Of a DNA stretch of 64,000 nucleotides, positions 1 through 11,485 are shown piece after piece. The stretch covers positions 439,970 to 503,969 of the forward strand of contig RPFO01000774.1 in the NCBI GenBank assembly GCA_009746045.1, given 5' to 3'. Every line of letters begins with the position of its first letter. Position 1 is the stretch's first letter. Both the position numbers and the translations under genes were made by a program. The stretch is from Mesostigma viride (Eukaryota > Streptophyta > Mesostigmatophyceae > Mesostigmatales > Mesostigmataceae). A model generated the notes under the pieces. The model was not told the origin of the DNA. It saw nothing but the letters and a program-made list of their open reading frames with translations, and made no database searches.

Positions 1-1224
1 GGAACGAACGATGTCTTGTTCCCCTCATGCTCAAAGTGCTTTGGCACGCTCTCCCTCAAGTGTGAGACCAGCCACGTGTGCTTTATGCGTGGTGTCCGCG
101 TGTGCGGCCGTGGTTGTCACTAGATAATTATTGATAGGGTCGTCACGATGCTGGCAGCTGCACGTATTTTTTTGCGCGACACGAACCCCAGCGGCCTCCC
201 CTAGAGGCTCCAACATGCCAGTGCCATGCCCACGCTCGAGTGCACACACATCTGATTGTAATGGACTCAAACCTTTTTCTTTGTTTGCTGTGTGTGTGCG
301 CGGGGGCGGGGGCGTGTGCGCGTGTGCGTGTGTGCGTGTGCGTGCGCACCCTGCCACCCGTTGCCTCTCACCCGTTGCCTCTCATGCTTCTTGCGGCCCG
401 TGCGGGTGTGCAACAGCTGCACTTGTCAGAGGACTGGATACCCTGCTCCGTGGACCCTGTCAGGTGCGCGCCTGGTTGCCCCTGGCCCCACCTGCCATCT
501 GGCATGCGTTCGTTTCACCCTGCCCTTATGGACCATGTTTTTTTCGTGGTTAGGTCATTCTACATATTCCTATGTGGGTAGCGATGATGTGCCATGCATG
601 TCATGTAAACTTGATGTTGTCCAGTTGTCGGTGTCCCCTTTCCTTTCTGTCCCGGTGGGGCCTTCCTGCTCTTCAAAGTCTGAGGGATGCCATGTCACCG
701 GCGTCGCATTATAGGTGGGAGGTAGGTGGGAGACGACAAGCCGTTGGTTCGAGCTGGCTGTGTTTATTGGTCGGTGACGTGGGCAGAACGCGGGGCCTGT
801 TAAGTCTCCTGTGATGTGGTCTGTCCTGTGCCGTTATTTCAGTGGGCCATTTGGTATCTGCTTTTGTTAAATATAGTTTGGTCACTCAAGCTCCTCTATC
901 TTGTACCAGCATGGGTGTTGATGTGAGTTCCAGCACATGTCATGCCATGAGCGGGTCTCAGTTTAAGGGAAATGGTCAGTTTCTGGGTGGGTGGGTGTGA
1001 TATTTATTGATGAGTAGTTTTCCGTCAGGTGAGGCAGCAGTTGGTGGCCACAACTTGGTGCCTCGTGGTAGAGCGATCTGTCCATGGGGCTGCCGTACAA
1101 AGCAATAAGAATAAGAGGGATTGGTCCTGGAGATGGCCGTGCTGGAGCACGCACTGATCATACTTCAACACTTGCAAGCCTGCCCGGACAGCCAACTGCC
1201 CACGCAAGCCAAGCAAGCAACCAA
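1..1224. other. Unassigned stretch upstream of the recognisable SEC5 exons
   Basis: I recognise no exon here. A GT-rich low-complexity run lies near 290-345. Earlier SEC5 exons may lie here or before the window. The first recognised exon at 1785 opens in the last base of a codon, so it must be preceded by another exon, but I could not identify its partner. Confidence 0.4.
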
Positions 1225-1599
1225 GTACATGATCCGGTCACCACCCATATATATAAGTACATGATCCGGTCACCACCCATATATATAAGTACATGATCCG
1301 GTCACCACCCATATATATAAGTACATGATCCGGTCACCACCCATATATATAAGTACATGATCCGGTCACCACCCATATATATAAGTACATGATCCGGTCA
1401 CCACCCATATATATAAGTACATGGTCCGGTCACCACCCATATATATAAGTACATGATCCGGTCACCACCCATATATATAAGTACATGATCCGGTCACCAC
1501 CCATATATATAAGTACATGATCCGGTCACCACCCATATATATAAGTACATGATCCGGTCACCACCCATATATATAAGTACATGGTCCGGTCACCACCCA
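1225..1599. repeat. 32-bp tandem repeat, about 11.7 copies
   Basis: A 32-bp unit repeats almost perfectly. Each unit holds a GATCCGGTCACCACCC block followed by a TATATATA block. Two units carry GGTCC instead of GATCC. The array ends about 185 bp before the first recognised SEC5 exon. The spaced TA blocks resemble TATA-like sites only by composition. Confidence 0.9.
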
Positions 1600-1784
1600 G
1601 CGATCACTCAACGACCACCCTGCCCAAGTGCTCTTCTGCACACGTCCGACTTGATAGATTGGACCCTGTAGCTTTCCAGTCCCGTGTTCTCCCCCTTCAC
1701 CTACCCCCTGGTCGTTCTTCCGCGCGACCTTCCTGTTTCCTCCTCTGACTCCCCTCCTCCCCACCCCTCGTCTGGCGGCTGCAG

Positions 1785-4700
1785 GGGCCAGACTCCCTAC
1801 CGCATCCTGTCCTTTGCGACGCGCTTCGAGGACATCGTGGGCAGCGCAATGCAGCACATGGAGAGGTGGGTGGTGGGTGGCAGCACATGGAGAGGTGGGT
1901 GGTGGGTGGCAGCACATTGAGAGGTGGGTGGGTGGCAGCACATGGAGAGGTGGGTGGTGGGTGGCAGCACATGGAGAGGTGGGTGGTGGGTGGCAGCACA
2001 TGGAGAGGTGGGTGGTGGGTGGCAGCACATGGAGAGGTGGGTGGTGGGTGGCAGCGCATGGAGAGGTGGGTGGTGGGTGGCAGCGCATGGAGAGGTGGGT
2101 GGGTGGCAGCACATGGAGAGGTGGGTGGGTGGCAGCACATGGAGAGGTGGGTGGTGGGTGGCAGCGCATGGAGAGGTGGGTGGTGGGTGGCAGCGCATGG
2201 AGAGGTGGGTGGTGGGTGGCAGCACATGGAGAGGTGGGTGGCGGGTGGCAGCGCATGGAGAGGTGGGTGGGTGGCAGCACATGGAGAGGTGGGTGGCGGG
2301 TGGCAGCACATGGAGAGGTGGGTGGTGGGTGGCAGCGCATGGAGAGGTGGGTGGTGGGTGGCAGCGCATGGAGAGGTGGGTGGTGGGTGGCAGCACATGG
2401 AGAGGTGGGTGGGTGGCAGCACATGGAGAGGTGGGTGGGTGGCAGCACATGGAGAGGTGGGTGGTGGGTGGCAGCACATGGAGAGGTGGGTGGTGGGTGG
2501 CAGCACATGGAGAGGTGGGTGGTGGGTGGCAGCGCATGGAGAGGTGGGTGGGTGGCAGCACATGAAGAGGTGGGTGGTGGGTGGCAGCACATGGAGAGGT
2601 GGGTGGCGGGTGGCAGCACATGGAGAGGTGGGTGGTGGGTGGCAGCGCATGGAGAGGTGGGTGGCTGCTGCAAGCATCGCGTGCTGGAAACAGAAAAGGT
2701 TGCAAAGGTTTATTTTCTCGGGCTGGAAATGTCCAAAGTGACAACCGCGAGAAGATGTAGGAGGCGAAAAGAGATGTCTCTCCAATATCGTTACAGTATC
2801 GTTACAGTATCGTTACAGTATGATAGTTGGTGGCGTGCCAGCATGGGCCGGGCAAGCACAAGCAGGTAGCACACAACCTGTACCTTCCGACGTCGGTTTG
2901 TTGTTATTGTTTTCCACCCTTTCTGATGGTCCCTTACATCTCAGATAGAATCGCCCCGGCCACTCAGGCCCTGTGCGACGACAATGCCATGTGCGACGAC
3001 AACAAAAAAAGGCCATATGCCACCCTATGATCATAGTGTACCGTATAAACATAGTGTACCGTGAGATTGTAATGTACACTATAATCATAATATTCCGTAA
3101 AATCATAGTGTACCATGAAATTGTAATGTACCCATAATCATAATATACCGTAAAATTATAGTGTACCATGAAATTGTAATATACCCTATAATCATAGTAT
3201 ACCGTAAAATTATAGTGTACAATGTAATTGCTAGATACCATCTAACGATAGCTTATATCACCTTCCTCCCCGGCATATCCCCCCCCATCCCCCACCCCCC
3301 CACACTTGCAGCGTTATGGTCGCCTGCAATCTGACGGGCCCCACAGCCGACGGTGTGGCGGTAGAGAGCGACGAGGGCAGCTCGCGCACCGGCAGCGTCA
3401 GGGAGGCCCGTATGGCCTCTGCAAGGGAGGGCGAGGAGGGCCAGGGTGACGCGCAGGCGCGTACGCGTGCCGAAGTGGCGGGCATCCTCCAGGAGAGTTT
3501 CTACAAGTTCTTCCATGCACTCGCAGGTGGCATGGAGGCCATGAGCACGTCACTGTCCAAGTGGCAGCTGGACGCGGATGCCAGCAGCGCGACCGGAGGT
3601 GGGGCTGCAGATGGGGAGGAGGCGGAGGGGGGGGGGGGATGGGGCGGTGCCAGCTGTCAGCGCGCGTAGCGTGCGTAAGTCGTCGCTGCTGTCGGTCATG
3701 AAAGCGTCGGGCATCAGCAACAGCACGGTGGACGCGGTGTTGAGGCACCATCAGGGTAGCAATGGGGCGGATGACGGCAGCCAGGCGGCCAGCAGCGTGG
3801 CACCGAGAGCCACTGCAGCCGCCAGCAGTAGCGTGCGAGCGTTGGCCAATGAGCCACCACCGCCACCACCACCCAGCACGTCCCTGCGTGGTTTGATCGC
3901 TGCCGCGCTTTCGTCATCGTCGTCGTCACCGGGGGCGGCCACGCTGCCGGTGGGGGCCACGGGCCAGCTGCTTCTCCTGCTCAGCAGCTGCGCCTACTGC
4001 CGCACGGTGTCGTTGAAGGATCTCAAGGAGCGGTGGGCGCACCTGTGGATGGAGACGACGTCCAGGTGCAGAGAAGAGGACCAAAAGGGACCAAAAGGAG
4101 CAGGGGATAGGGGGCAGGGGACAGGGGACAGGGAACAGGGGACGGGGGGCAGGGGGCAGGGGACAGGGGACAGGGGGCAGGGGGCAGGGGGCAGGGGGCA
4201 GGGGGCAGGGGGCAGGGGGCAGGGGGCAGGGGGCAGGGGGCAGGGGGCAGGGAACCAGGAAGACAGGGTCCTTCACCCTTGTCTTCCTGGAATGGTGCTT
4301 GTGCTCGCAGCACTTCCGGGCTATTACACACGCTAAGAAACAGAAGTCCACGCATGCACGCAGACATGGTGCACTTGAGGCTTCACTCTCCGGTTGCCTC
4401 TCTGTGCTTGGCGCGTACTGTAAATTGTTAAGGGTGTCGCGCTTGGCTTTTGCCTTCGCAGTTTTATCCTGTAATTTTGGGAGCCTACCATCTCAATCAG
4501 GGTCTCTCTCTGTGATAGTGCGATAGGTTCCTTCCTGGCAAACGCTGGAAGCTGATACTAGCTTCTGCCCATCTCACCATCCTGCCTGGGACGCTTGCGG
4601 GGGGCCCTCAGGAAGGAGGAGGCCAAGCTGCAGGCGGCGGCGCAGAAGGTGCTACAGTCGCTGGAGCAGAGCCTGCTGGACACGTTCATGGAGAAGAAGG

Positions 4701-7700
4701 TGAGGGGGGATGGAAGGGAAGGGAGTAGAAGAAAGTGAGTGACGGGCACGTAGAAGGATGGGTTGACAGGAAGGCGAGGAAAGGCGGAAGAACCGGTCAA
4801 GAAGAAGGTCAGTAGGATAAGGGGGGGAGGGGGGAGAAAGAGAGGGGTTGATGAAGGGGTTAGTCCCAAGGTGAGGGGTGGAGGAATGGGGATAGAAGAA
4901 GGGGAGGGGGTGCAGGAAGGGGAGGAAACGTGGGGGGCAATTACGCGGGGAGAGCATGGTGGGGCCTGCAAGGAGTAATTGTGAATGTGGAGATGGTGGA
5001 AGGTAGGGGGAAAGTAGATTTTACGCGGAATGGGGTAATGATGGGGTGCGATCAAGGGCCATTGTCAAGGGACATGCAAGCACAGAAATGGAGTGGATAC
5101 AGTGTGGAGAAGCCATGTATTTCCTCCACTCTCACTCTCCCCTTTCCTCTGCCTCACCGACGTGCGTGCACCCCACAACCATCCCTTCCTTGCTTTGTGT
5201 GTTCATGTGTCGCAGAACGCGATGCTGACGGCAGCCACGCACGCGTACCTTTCAGACAACGGCGTCGACTGGGCGGCCGTCCCGCGGCCAACGGTGAGGC
5301 GTTTGTGCAACTATTGTGCAGCAAGCTACAGTACAGTGTGGGCGTTATGGTACAGCGCAGACAGTGGAGCAGTGCGAACATGGCTGTACAGCACGCAGGC
5401 TATAGCCCAGCGAGGAGGACTACCGTGCAGCAATGGGGAGATGGGGAGGTAATATCTAGTAGTATATTTACTTCCGTGTTTGTCTTTTTCGCGTATCTTC
5501 CCTGCATTGTTGTTATGATTTACAGCAGTATTCATTCTTGATGAAAAAATACACATAATCAGTGCAGCCTACCATGCGCCAGTGTGGCATTTTGTTGCCG
5601 CAGTTGGCTGGAGAGGGATGGTGAGGTAAACCCGGAATGACGTCGTGTCAGGGCGGCACACGCAGGGTGTGTCCTGGGCTGGGCATCATGTATGGCAGGT
5701 ATAGTTTTGAGGAGTCAGCTCGCCTATCCTAGTTGTTGCCCTGGCTCAGGCATTTGCCACACCTCCATGCGATGTTGTTAATGAATTGATTGGTGGATCG
5801 CTGCATGCTGTGGTCTTGCTCATGGCTGCTGCTGAACGCTTGGGAAGGGGTCACTGTATGGGGTCACTGTATGGTTAACTTTGATGATAAGGCCCTGCTG
5901 GCAACAATGGCAAGGAAGAAGTCTCCATCGCATGTGGGTAGATCGTCGCACTGCCCTTCACCATGCCCGCGCCGTGTTGCTCAGTTGGTTGCACCTTGCC
6001 TGCGCCGTCCACATTCCTGGATTTCCCCGGGCAGGGTGTCCGGGATATCCTGCTGGAGCTGGTTCAGGACATTGTCGAGGTCCACGCGGAGGTGAGGCAA
6101 GGGCTTAAGATACAGCGTGAAACGTTTTGGAATGAAGGGGGGCAAGGGGGCAAATCTATATGGGTGATTCCATATGGGTTGCGCTGACTATCCATGAGTG
6201 ATGGCTAATGTTTCCGGTTTGTTATAAGAGAGGCAAGGATCAAAATAGGGGCGAAGATGCCATCATGACGGTTACAGTTCTGTTGGGCAAGTGCAGCACT
6301 TGTCACATGGGCATGGTTTATGTCCAAGTTAGCCATCTCGTCTTCATGCTGGTATGGGGGTGTGACTTGTGGCCACTTGCCTCTCGCGCGTTTTTCTTCC
6401 TATTTTTCCGCCTCTGCCCTAGAATCCATGGAGATGCTCCCACTTTGCGTCCATTCCCCTGTTGAAGTGGATCATGACATATTTTGTGCCCACTCTCTTG
6501 CCCCTGCGCGCCTCATGGCCTTTGCTGGCCATTCCCACCTGCCATGCCATGTGCCCCTGGGCACTTCGCTACAGGGCGTCGCAGTGTGCTTTTGTGGGTG
6601 GTCGTATAACGGGGCCGTTCTTGTCTCTCGCAAGCTCATGTCATCGTGTCGTCACGAGCACGTGCACACGGCTGCACGGTTGCCGAGGTGTGGTCACTGC
6701 CACACCAGCCCATTCTTACATTTATGGGCCATGCTCACCAAGTGGTCCCATTCAGCTCCACACAGCAACCGTTGCTAGCCCCTTGGTTTGCGCGGCCTTT
6801 GCGGTGCACCTCATGCGATGCCCATCGCTTTTGACACGCCGCAACAATGTTCTTCTTTTTGCCCCCTGACTCGGCACTCCTTGTGCGCATGCACCGCTGT
6901 GCGGGTGCACCTGCATGCCGCCAGGTGTACCTGGGTGCCCAGCTGTTCACCAACCTGGTCATGCGGCGCGTGCTCTCCAGCCTGCTCCAAACGCTGCGGG
7001 AGAGTGTGGCCCGCGTACCAACCATTATGGAGTATGGCTACTGCCAGCTGTCCCTGGAGGTAAGTTTCTTGCTACATGTTTTCCTACAAGTCCCCGTGTG
7101 TGTTATTTACGCCTGCGGGGGGGCGCATGGTTGCTGCGAGGCGCATATGCCTTGTCCGTGAGCTTACAGGTATTCCAAAGAAAGAGCCTGACTGGATGAG
7201 CATCGCTGCCATCCGGCAACAGTCGGTTGTGGTGATGTATGAGGGACGGCTGGGTTCGTGGGATGGCCTCTCCTGGATGGATCCGCAGGGGTTGTCTGTC
7301 CTGTTGCTTCCCATGGCAGCCCATTTGCTTCCAATAAATGAGGCTGGCAATGTGTGGTTGAACTTCATTTATTTGTCTGTTTAGGATGTGCTTTTCACGC
7401 AATTTCGTCTGTATACACATTTTCCATACCTTACATGCATTATCGCTTGGCAGGAATCATCTGAACTATGTCTTGCACTTTGAAATGTAATTTCTGTCCC
7501 TTGTTACCTTTTTGCCGCGGAAGATTGACTACTTGGAGGCGGCGATGGAGCTGTGCCGCGACGACAGCATCATCTCCCTGTTCTCCTCATTGCGCGCGAC
7601 GCTGTTGGAGAAAGCAACCGCCAGCGTGGTGAAGGCAGCATCTGGCACACGCACTGTGGGTGTCGCCGCACGCCTCAGCTCAACTGCAGCTGCCAGCAGC

Positions 7701-7862
7701 AACACAGCCAATGCTGGCAACCCGGCAGCGGGGGCCAAGAAGCTGCAGGAGGCGGCCACAACATTGAGCGTGGAGGTGCTTCACAGGGAGCTGGAGAGGA
7801 CGCAAGTGAACATCAGCTGCTTCACCCCCACGCTGGAAGCCCAAGTGTCCATGCTGAGCTGA
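1785..7862 (+). CDS. SEC5: Exocyst subunit Sec5 (EXOC2-like), 3' part, multi-exon
   Basis: Sec5 is a subunit of the octameric exocyst, which tethers secretory vesicles to the plasma membrane before SNARE fusion. Exons read by eye, phases agreeing: 1785-1865, 3312-4065, 4612-4699, 5216-5293, 6035-6091, 6925-7059, 7524-7862. All introns are GT-AG. Family-like stretches are EEAKLQAAAQKVLQSLEQSL then DTFMEKK in exon 3, GVRDILLELV with VEVHAEV across the 6035 exon, and YGYCQLSLEIDYLE across the last intron, matching the C-terminal Sec5 helical region. The last exon adds an Ala/Ser-rich tail. The N-terminal part is not seen. In the 3312 exon the frame changes at a run of nine G near 3628, either a sequencing slip or a real shift. 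No neighbouring gene is functionally linked. Sec5 identity is from remembered family pattern. Confidence 0.75.
1851..2663. repeat. 26/29-bp minisatellite built from a SEC5 exon end plus its splice donor
   Basis: About 29 units of 26 or 29 bp follow directly on the exon ending at 1865. Each unit contains CAGCACATGGAGAG then GTGGGT, which is the exon's last codons and its 5' splice site. Units differ mainly by one GGT triplet gained or lost and by CAC/CGC. The array is open in several frames on both strands, giving spurious ORFs over 300 codons that I do not annotate. Confidence 0.9.
2664..3311. other. SEC5 intron with degenerate AT-rich tandem repeats
   Basis: This is the remainder of the intron between the 1785 and 3312 exons. 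Three CGTTACAGTAT units occur at about 2788-2822. From about 3027 to 3235 a degenerate repeat alternates ATAGTGTACC-like and GTAATGTACC-like words. No exon is seen. Confidence 0.6.
4100..4251. repeat. GGGGCAG heptamer array in a SEC5 intron
   Basis: A run of GGGGCAG and GGGACAG heptamers lies in the intron after the exon ending at 4065. It is followed at about 4254-4291 by a hairpin-forming inverted repeat (CCAGGAAGACA and its complement). The G-runs could form G-quadruplexes; this is inferred from sequence only. Confidence 0.85.
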
Positions 7863-8963
7863 TGGCATCTCTGCACGCCGTGCCGCAAGAAAAAAAGAAT
7901 TGACAGGATTGGATTTTCTATGCCACGGAGACATGTAATTTTTTGACGTATATCTCTCTTCAGTCACGCGAGGTTGTTTTAGCTCAACTATCTAGGCCTC
8001 AATGAGTAAGTCAGTAAGTAATATGGCGAACTTTAAAAGTAAAAATTAAGTCGGTTTAAAATTGGCTCTTTTTTAGCAAATTTAGCAAATTAGCAAATTA
8101 GCGGAAGGCGGGGGCCGAGATTAATTAAGAGGTACCTTGAAATTAAATAAGACGCATACCTCTATCGAGATATATGTTCGGAGGCGAATTTCTATTGGCG
8201 TTAATTTGTACTATTGTACGACAGCTGTCAAGGGTGACGGCATGTACTGAAATCGCGGATACTCTCTAGATTGATTGCGCATTCGACGGTTAAAAGGCAG
8301 AGCTGTTAGAAAAGACGGTTAAAAATTCGACGGTTAAAAATTCGACGGTTAAAAGGCAGAGCTGTTAAGTACAGTACGTGGGGGGGACGGTGTTACAACG
8401 GCCGGGGGGGGGACGCAGTTAGGGGGGGGGGGACGGTGTTACAACGGGGGGGGGACGCAGTTATGGGGGGGGGGACGGTGTTACAACGGGGGGGGAACGC
8501 ACTTATGGGGGGGGAACGGTGTTATCGGGGAAATGGACCAAAGAGGTGAGAGGGGAAATGAGTATCAGCGAATCGTTAATGGGGGGAACGGTGTTACACC
8601 GGGGGAGAGTCGCAGTTGTCAGTTTCAAACCGAATATCTATTGGACCGTAGTTCTAGGAAATTGTAGATGGCGATTAGTTCGGCACTTCCGGGCGTCGAC
8701 CCAGTAAGGTCCAGGTGGAAGTTTAGACACCTTGCAATCACAGAATAGCGGTTACAGGGATATTATTTAATGGAAATGGCCGACACGTTGGAAACTGATT
8801 GCGGTTACAAACCTTACGTTGTGTGTGATTGGCTGGATACTAACGGGGCACGAAGACCAAAGGCAGAAGGAGCGGCCACGCGTCACGATTCGTGTGATTG
8901 ACAGGATACACGCGAATATAGGCGGTGAACGAAGGGACAAAAAGAAAACGAAAGGCCGACACC
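7863..8963. other. Gap between SEC5 and the HUH gene; probable 5' flank of the HUH element
   Basis: SEC5 stops at 7862. An AT-rich stretch follows, then short GACGGTTAAAA repeats at about 8285-8355 and a G-run array. I see no convincing terminus of the HUH element, though its left end should lie in this interval. No gene is seen. Confidence 0.4.
8378..8612. repeat. G-run tandem array upstream of the HUH gene
   Basis: Four to five units of about 45-50 bp alternate GACGGTGTTACAACGG and ACGCAGTTAT words, each preceded by 6 to 11 consecutive G. It lies about 350 bp before the likely HUH start codon. Confidence 0.8.
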
Positions 8964-11191
8964 ATGGCGGCGATGAAAAATCTGGTGCAACAAGACCTCT
9001 TCAAGGACCTCGTTGGAAAAGTAAACAAGCAGAGAGTCGACTTAACTAACGCCATCAGGGACAAAAAGCTTAATCTGGACCGTGCCAACGAGGGGGTACA
9101 AGTACAAACAAAGAATGTAAATGCGGCTAAGGCAAGGTATCATGAACTCAAGACAAGGGAGGAAAAGCTCTGCGAGGAGAAAGTGAAAAAGGCGTACGAG
9201 ACAACCGTAGAGCCCCAACTCAAGACGCTAGAGCGGCTGAAAGTCGCCTTATCCAAAAAGGAACAACTGTGGGAGGGGGTGGTCAAAAGTGCGCAACAAA
9301 TGAGGTGCTGTCGACACTTGAGACAATAGGGCCTCTTCTCTCAAACGCAATCAATAAAGGGGCAGCGGTGGATAGCGTGGATCTGACGGGGTCCCAGGCG
9401 GACGAGGATGAATTATTAAACTCCGTTTTGTCTGCTGCCGGCAAGCTTGCTGGGGGGTCATCTGTAACCCCATCATCATCAACACAAACGTCCACAAAAC
9501 AACATGGCCAAGACCAAAACGCCGGCAAGTCGCCCTGGCCCGGCAAGGGGACTAAACGAGCCCTCAATTTTGACGAACGCAATGAGGAAACGCCTGCTTT
9601 TGAGCCGTCGGCAGATGACGACCCCGTCCATGACGACCACGCCGGCTCAGCACCCGCCAACGACGCCGGACCACCTAGTTCATCCCAAAGAACGGGACCC
9701 GACGGATCCAGCACATGCGAACCTCCTGATTCTTGAGGACGACGTTGTGCCTGAGCTAAACTGTGAAACAAGGCACCGGCGGCGCGGACGGCATGCTATT
9801 TTAGACGATGCCTCCGAGGATGACGATGAAAACAATGTCGACAAGGAAGACGAGTCAGAAGCTGAACAAGAAGCGGATGAAGAAGTGGCAGAAGAGGAGG
9901 AAGGGGATGAGGTTGACGAAGAGGATCCCCCTCCACGTTGGGCAAAAAGATGTAAATTCATAGATGATGAAGCTGGTGTTTCCGGTGATGACGAGGACAG
10001 CGATGGCGAAGGGGCCATTAAAAATCAGAATTTCATGTGCAACTGTTGCGAGCCGCCTTTCGTAGCCAGGAGCCAAGCTGGTCTCACCCGTCACGTAACA
10101 TGCAAGATAAAGCGTGGACGGTAAGCCGCTGAATCCTTTGTAGGGTTTTTTTTTCCAACTTGTATTCTTGCCAAACTTGTCCACGTGAGTTTTTCTTTGA
10201 AAATTAATTATGTCTTTAAACCAATCTTGACCACGATCCTTGCAAAAAATCTGCATTTTTTTTTTTCATGTACCCTTCTCGTCACAGCCAAGCAAGACAG
10301 CAACTACAAGAGCGTGAGGCTACCGCAACGGATGAGCAAGTCAACGTCGAAAAACAGCAGCAAGATCAAGCACACGAAACTGACGATTACATCCCATTAC
10401 GTCAACCCAAGCGCGCACGTGGGCCTACGGCGCTAAAAAATATGACACTCCACATCTCCATTTCAGGAGGGGCTCGCGATCTTGACGATGATGAGCTTGG
10501 CAAGATAGAGGCCTTCCACCTAGCCAATGGCGGCAAGGGCATGTCAATTGTGGAGGAAGGAATACTCGAAATGCACAAGCACGTCCACATGCTCATTGAC
10601 GTTGAGGCTACATCGGCCCATGCTGTGAAACTCAAGCTCAAGAAAGAACTTGGGTGGGGTGAACCAATAGATGAAAAGGGAAAACATGACAAAACCAAGC
10701 CGAGCCTTGTGGCACGCCAAGTGAAGTCCAGCCACAAATTGAATTATTCAGGGATGATAGGCTATTTGCTTAAATCGGAAGAGCAGGAGGGATTTCAGAT
10801 TTTGTATTGCCATGGCATTGATGAGGATGACAAAGAAGAGGGGCGTATAGAATATTTATTACACGGATCCCCCACTCTCAAGGGACGGTGCTCCTTGACC
10901 GCCTACAACTTACTTGAGCGTGCGGCGGTATACTGGTTTAAGCACCACAATAGTATTAGCTTGCGTCCAAACTTGATTAAAACCCTCGCCCACATGTTCA
11001 AGACGGGGCGATACTCGCTAGATGCTAGATTTCTTGCAGGTAGGGGCCTTGATTACCCACGTGTACAAGCTGCATTCGAGATCATGGTTGAACCTAGGCT
11101 TGGTGAACATTCTTTGTCAGCTATAGCACGCGGCCTTGAAAGAGCCCTGTTTAATCCGCGTGAGCGGTACTTTGAATCAGATGATGTAGAT
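8964..11191 (+). CDS. One-tyrosine HUH (Rep-like) endonuclease, Replitron-like; interrupted by a 20-kb transposon
   Basis: The start is taken at an ATG in ACCATGG context; an in-frame ATG also exists at 8925. The predicted protein opens with a long charged coiled coil. A very acidic Asp/Glu tract and a C2HC-type finger follow (FMCNCCEPPF, then GLTRHVTC, near 10033-10110). A GT-AG intron runs 10121-10287. The second exon carries an HUH motif, HKHVHMLI near 10574, and a YLLK motif near 10768, fitting the YxxK nucleophile of one-tyrosine HUH nucleases. Such enzymes nick single strands and covalently hold the 5' end during rolling-circle replication or transposition. The frame changes about twice in the first exon, as decay or missed introns. 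Coding is cut at 11191 by the inserted element; in-frame codons 11192-11314 come from that element's terminal repeat. No helicase domain is seen. Replitron assignment is inference. Confidence 0.65.
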
Positions 11192-11264
11192 GGGTGGTCC
11201 CACGCGGAATGGGGTCATTTTTGGCGCATTTTGCAAGAAAAAAACGCTAGTTTCAATCGTCCGA
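11192..11264 (+). repeat. Left terminal inverted repeat
   Basis: It starts with GGGTGGTCCCACGCGG and ends near ATCGTCCGA. It pairs with the complement of 30995-31058. It is about nine bases longer than the right copy because of an extra segment after base 24. It also reads through in the HUH frame. Confidence 0.85.
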
Positions 11265-11485
11265 TATCTTTTTTTCGCGCGAATTTGGCGTCCGATCGCG
11301 TATTTTCGAGCTAATTTGGTGTCATAATGCTTAATTCATGTCAATTTGAGCGTACATTCCACATCGAGAGGCTTGAAAGTTAGTAATTCATGTAAATTTT
11401 ACGTGGAGAGACTCGACATCATCCTAACCTTTGTATTAACCATAGGACGAGCATTGCCAGCGCATGTCCAAGTGCTAACTTTCCC

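Noticed and set aside
1558-2869. Long ORFs of 290-371 codons on both strands
   Set aside because: They come from a minisatellite open in several frames. Only the short exon at 1785-1865 has protein-family support.
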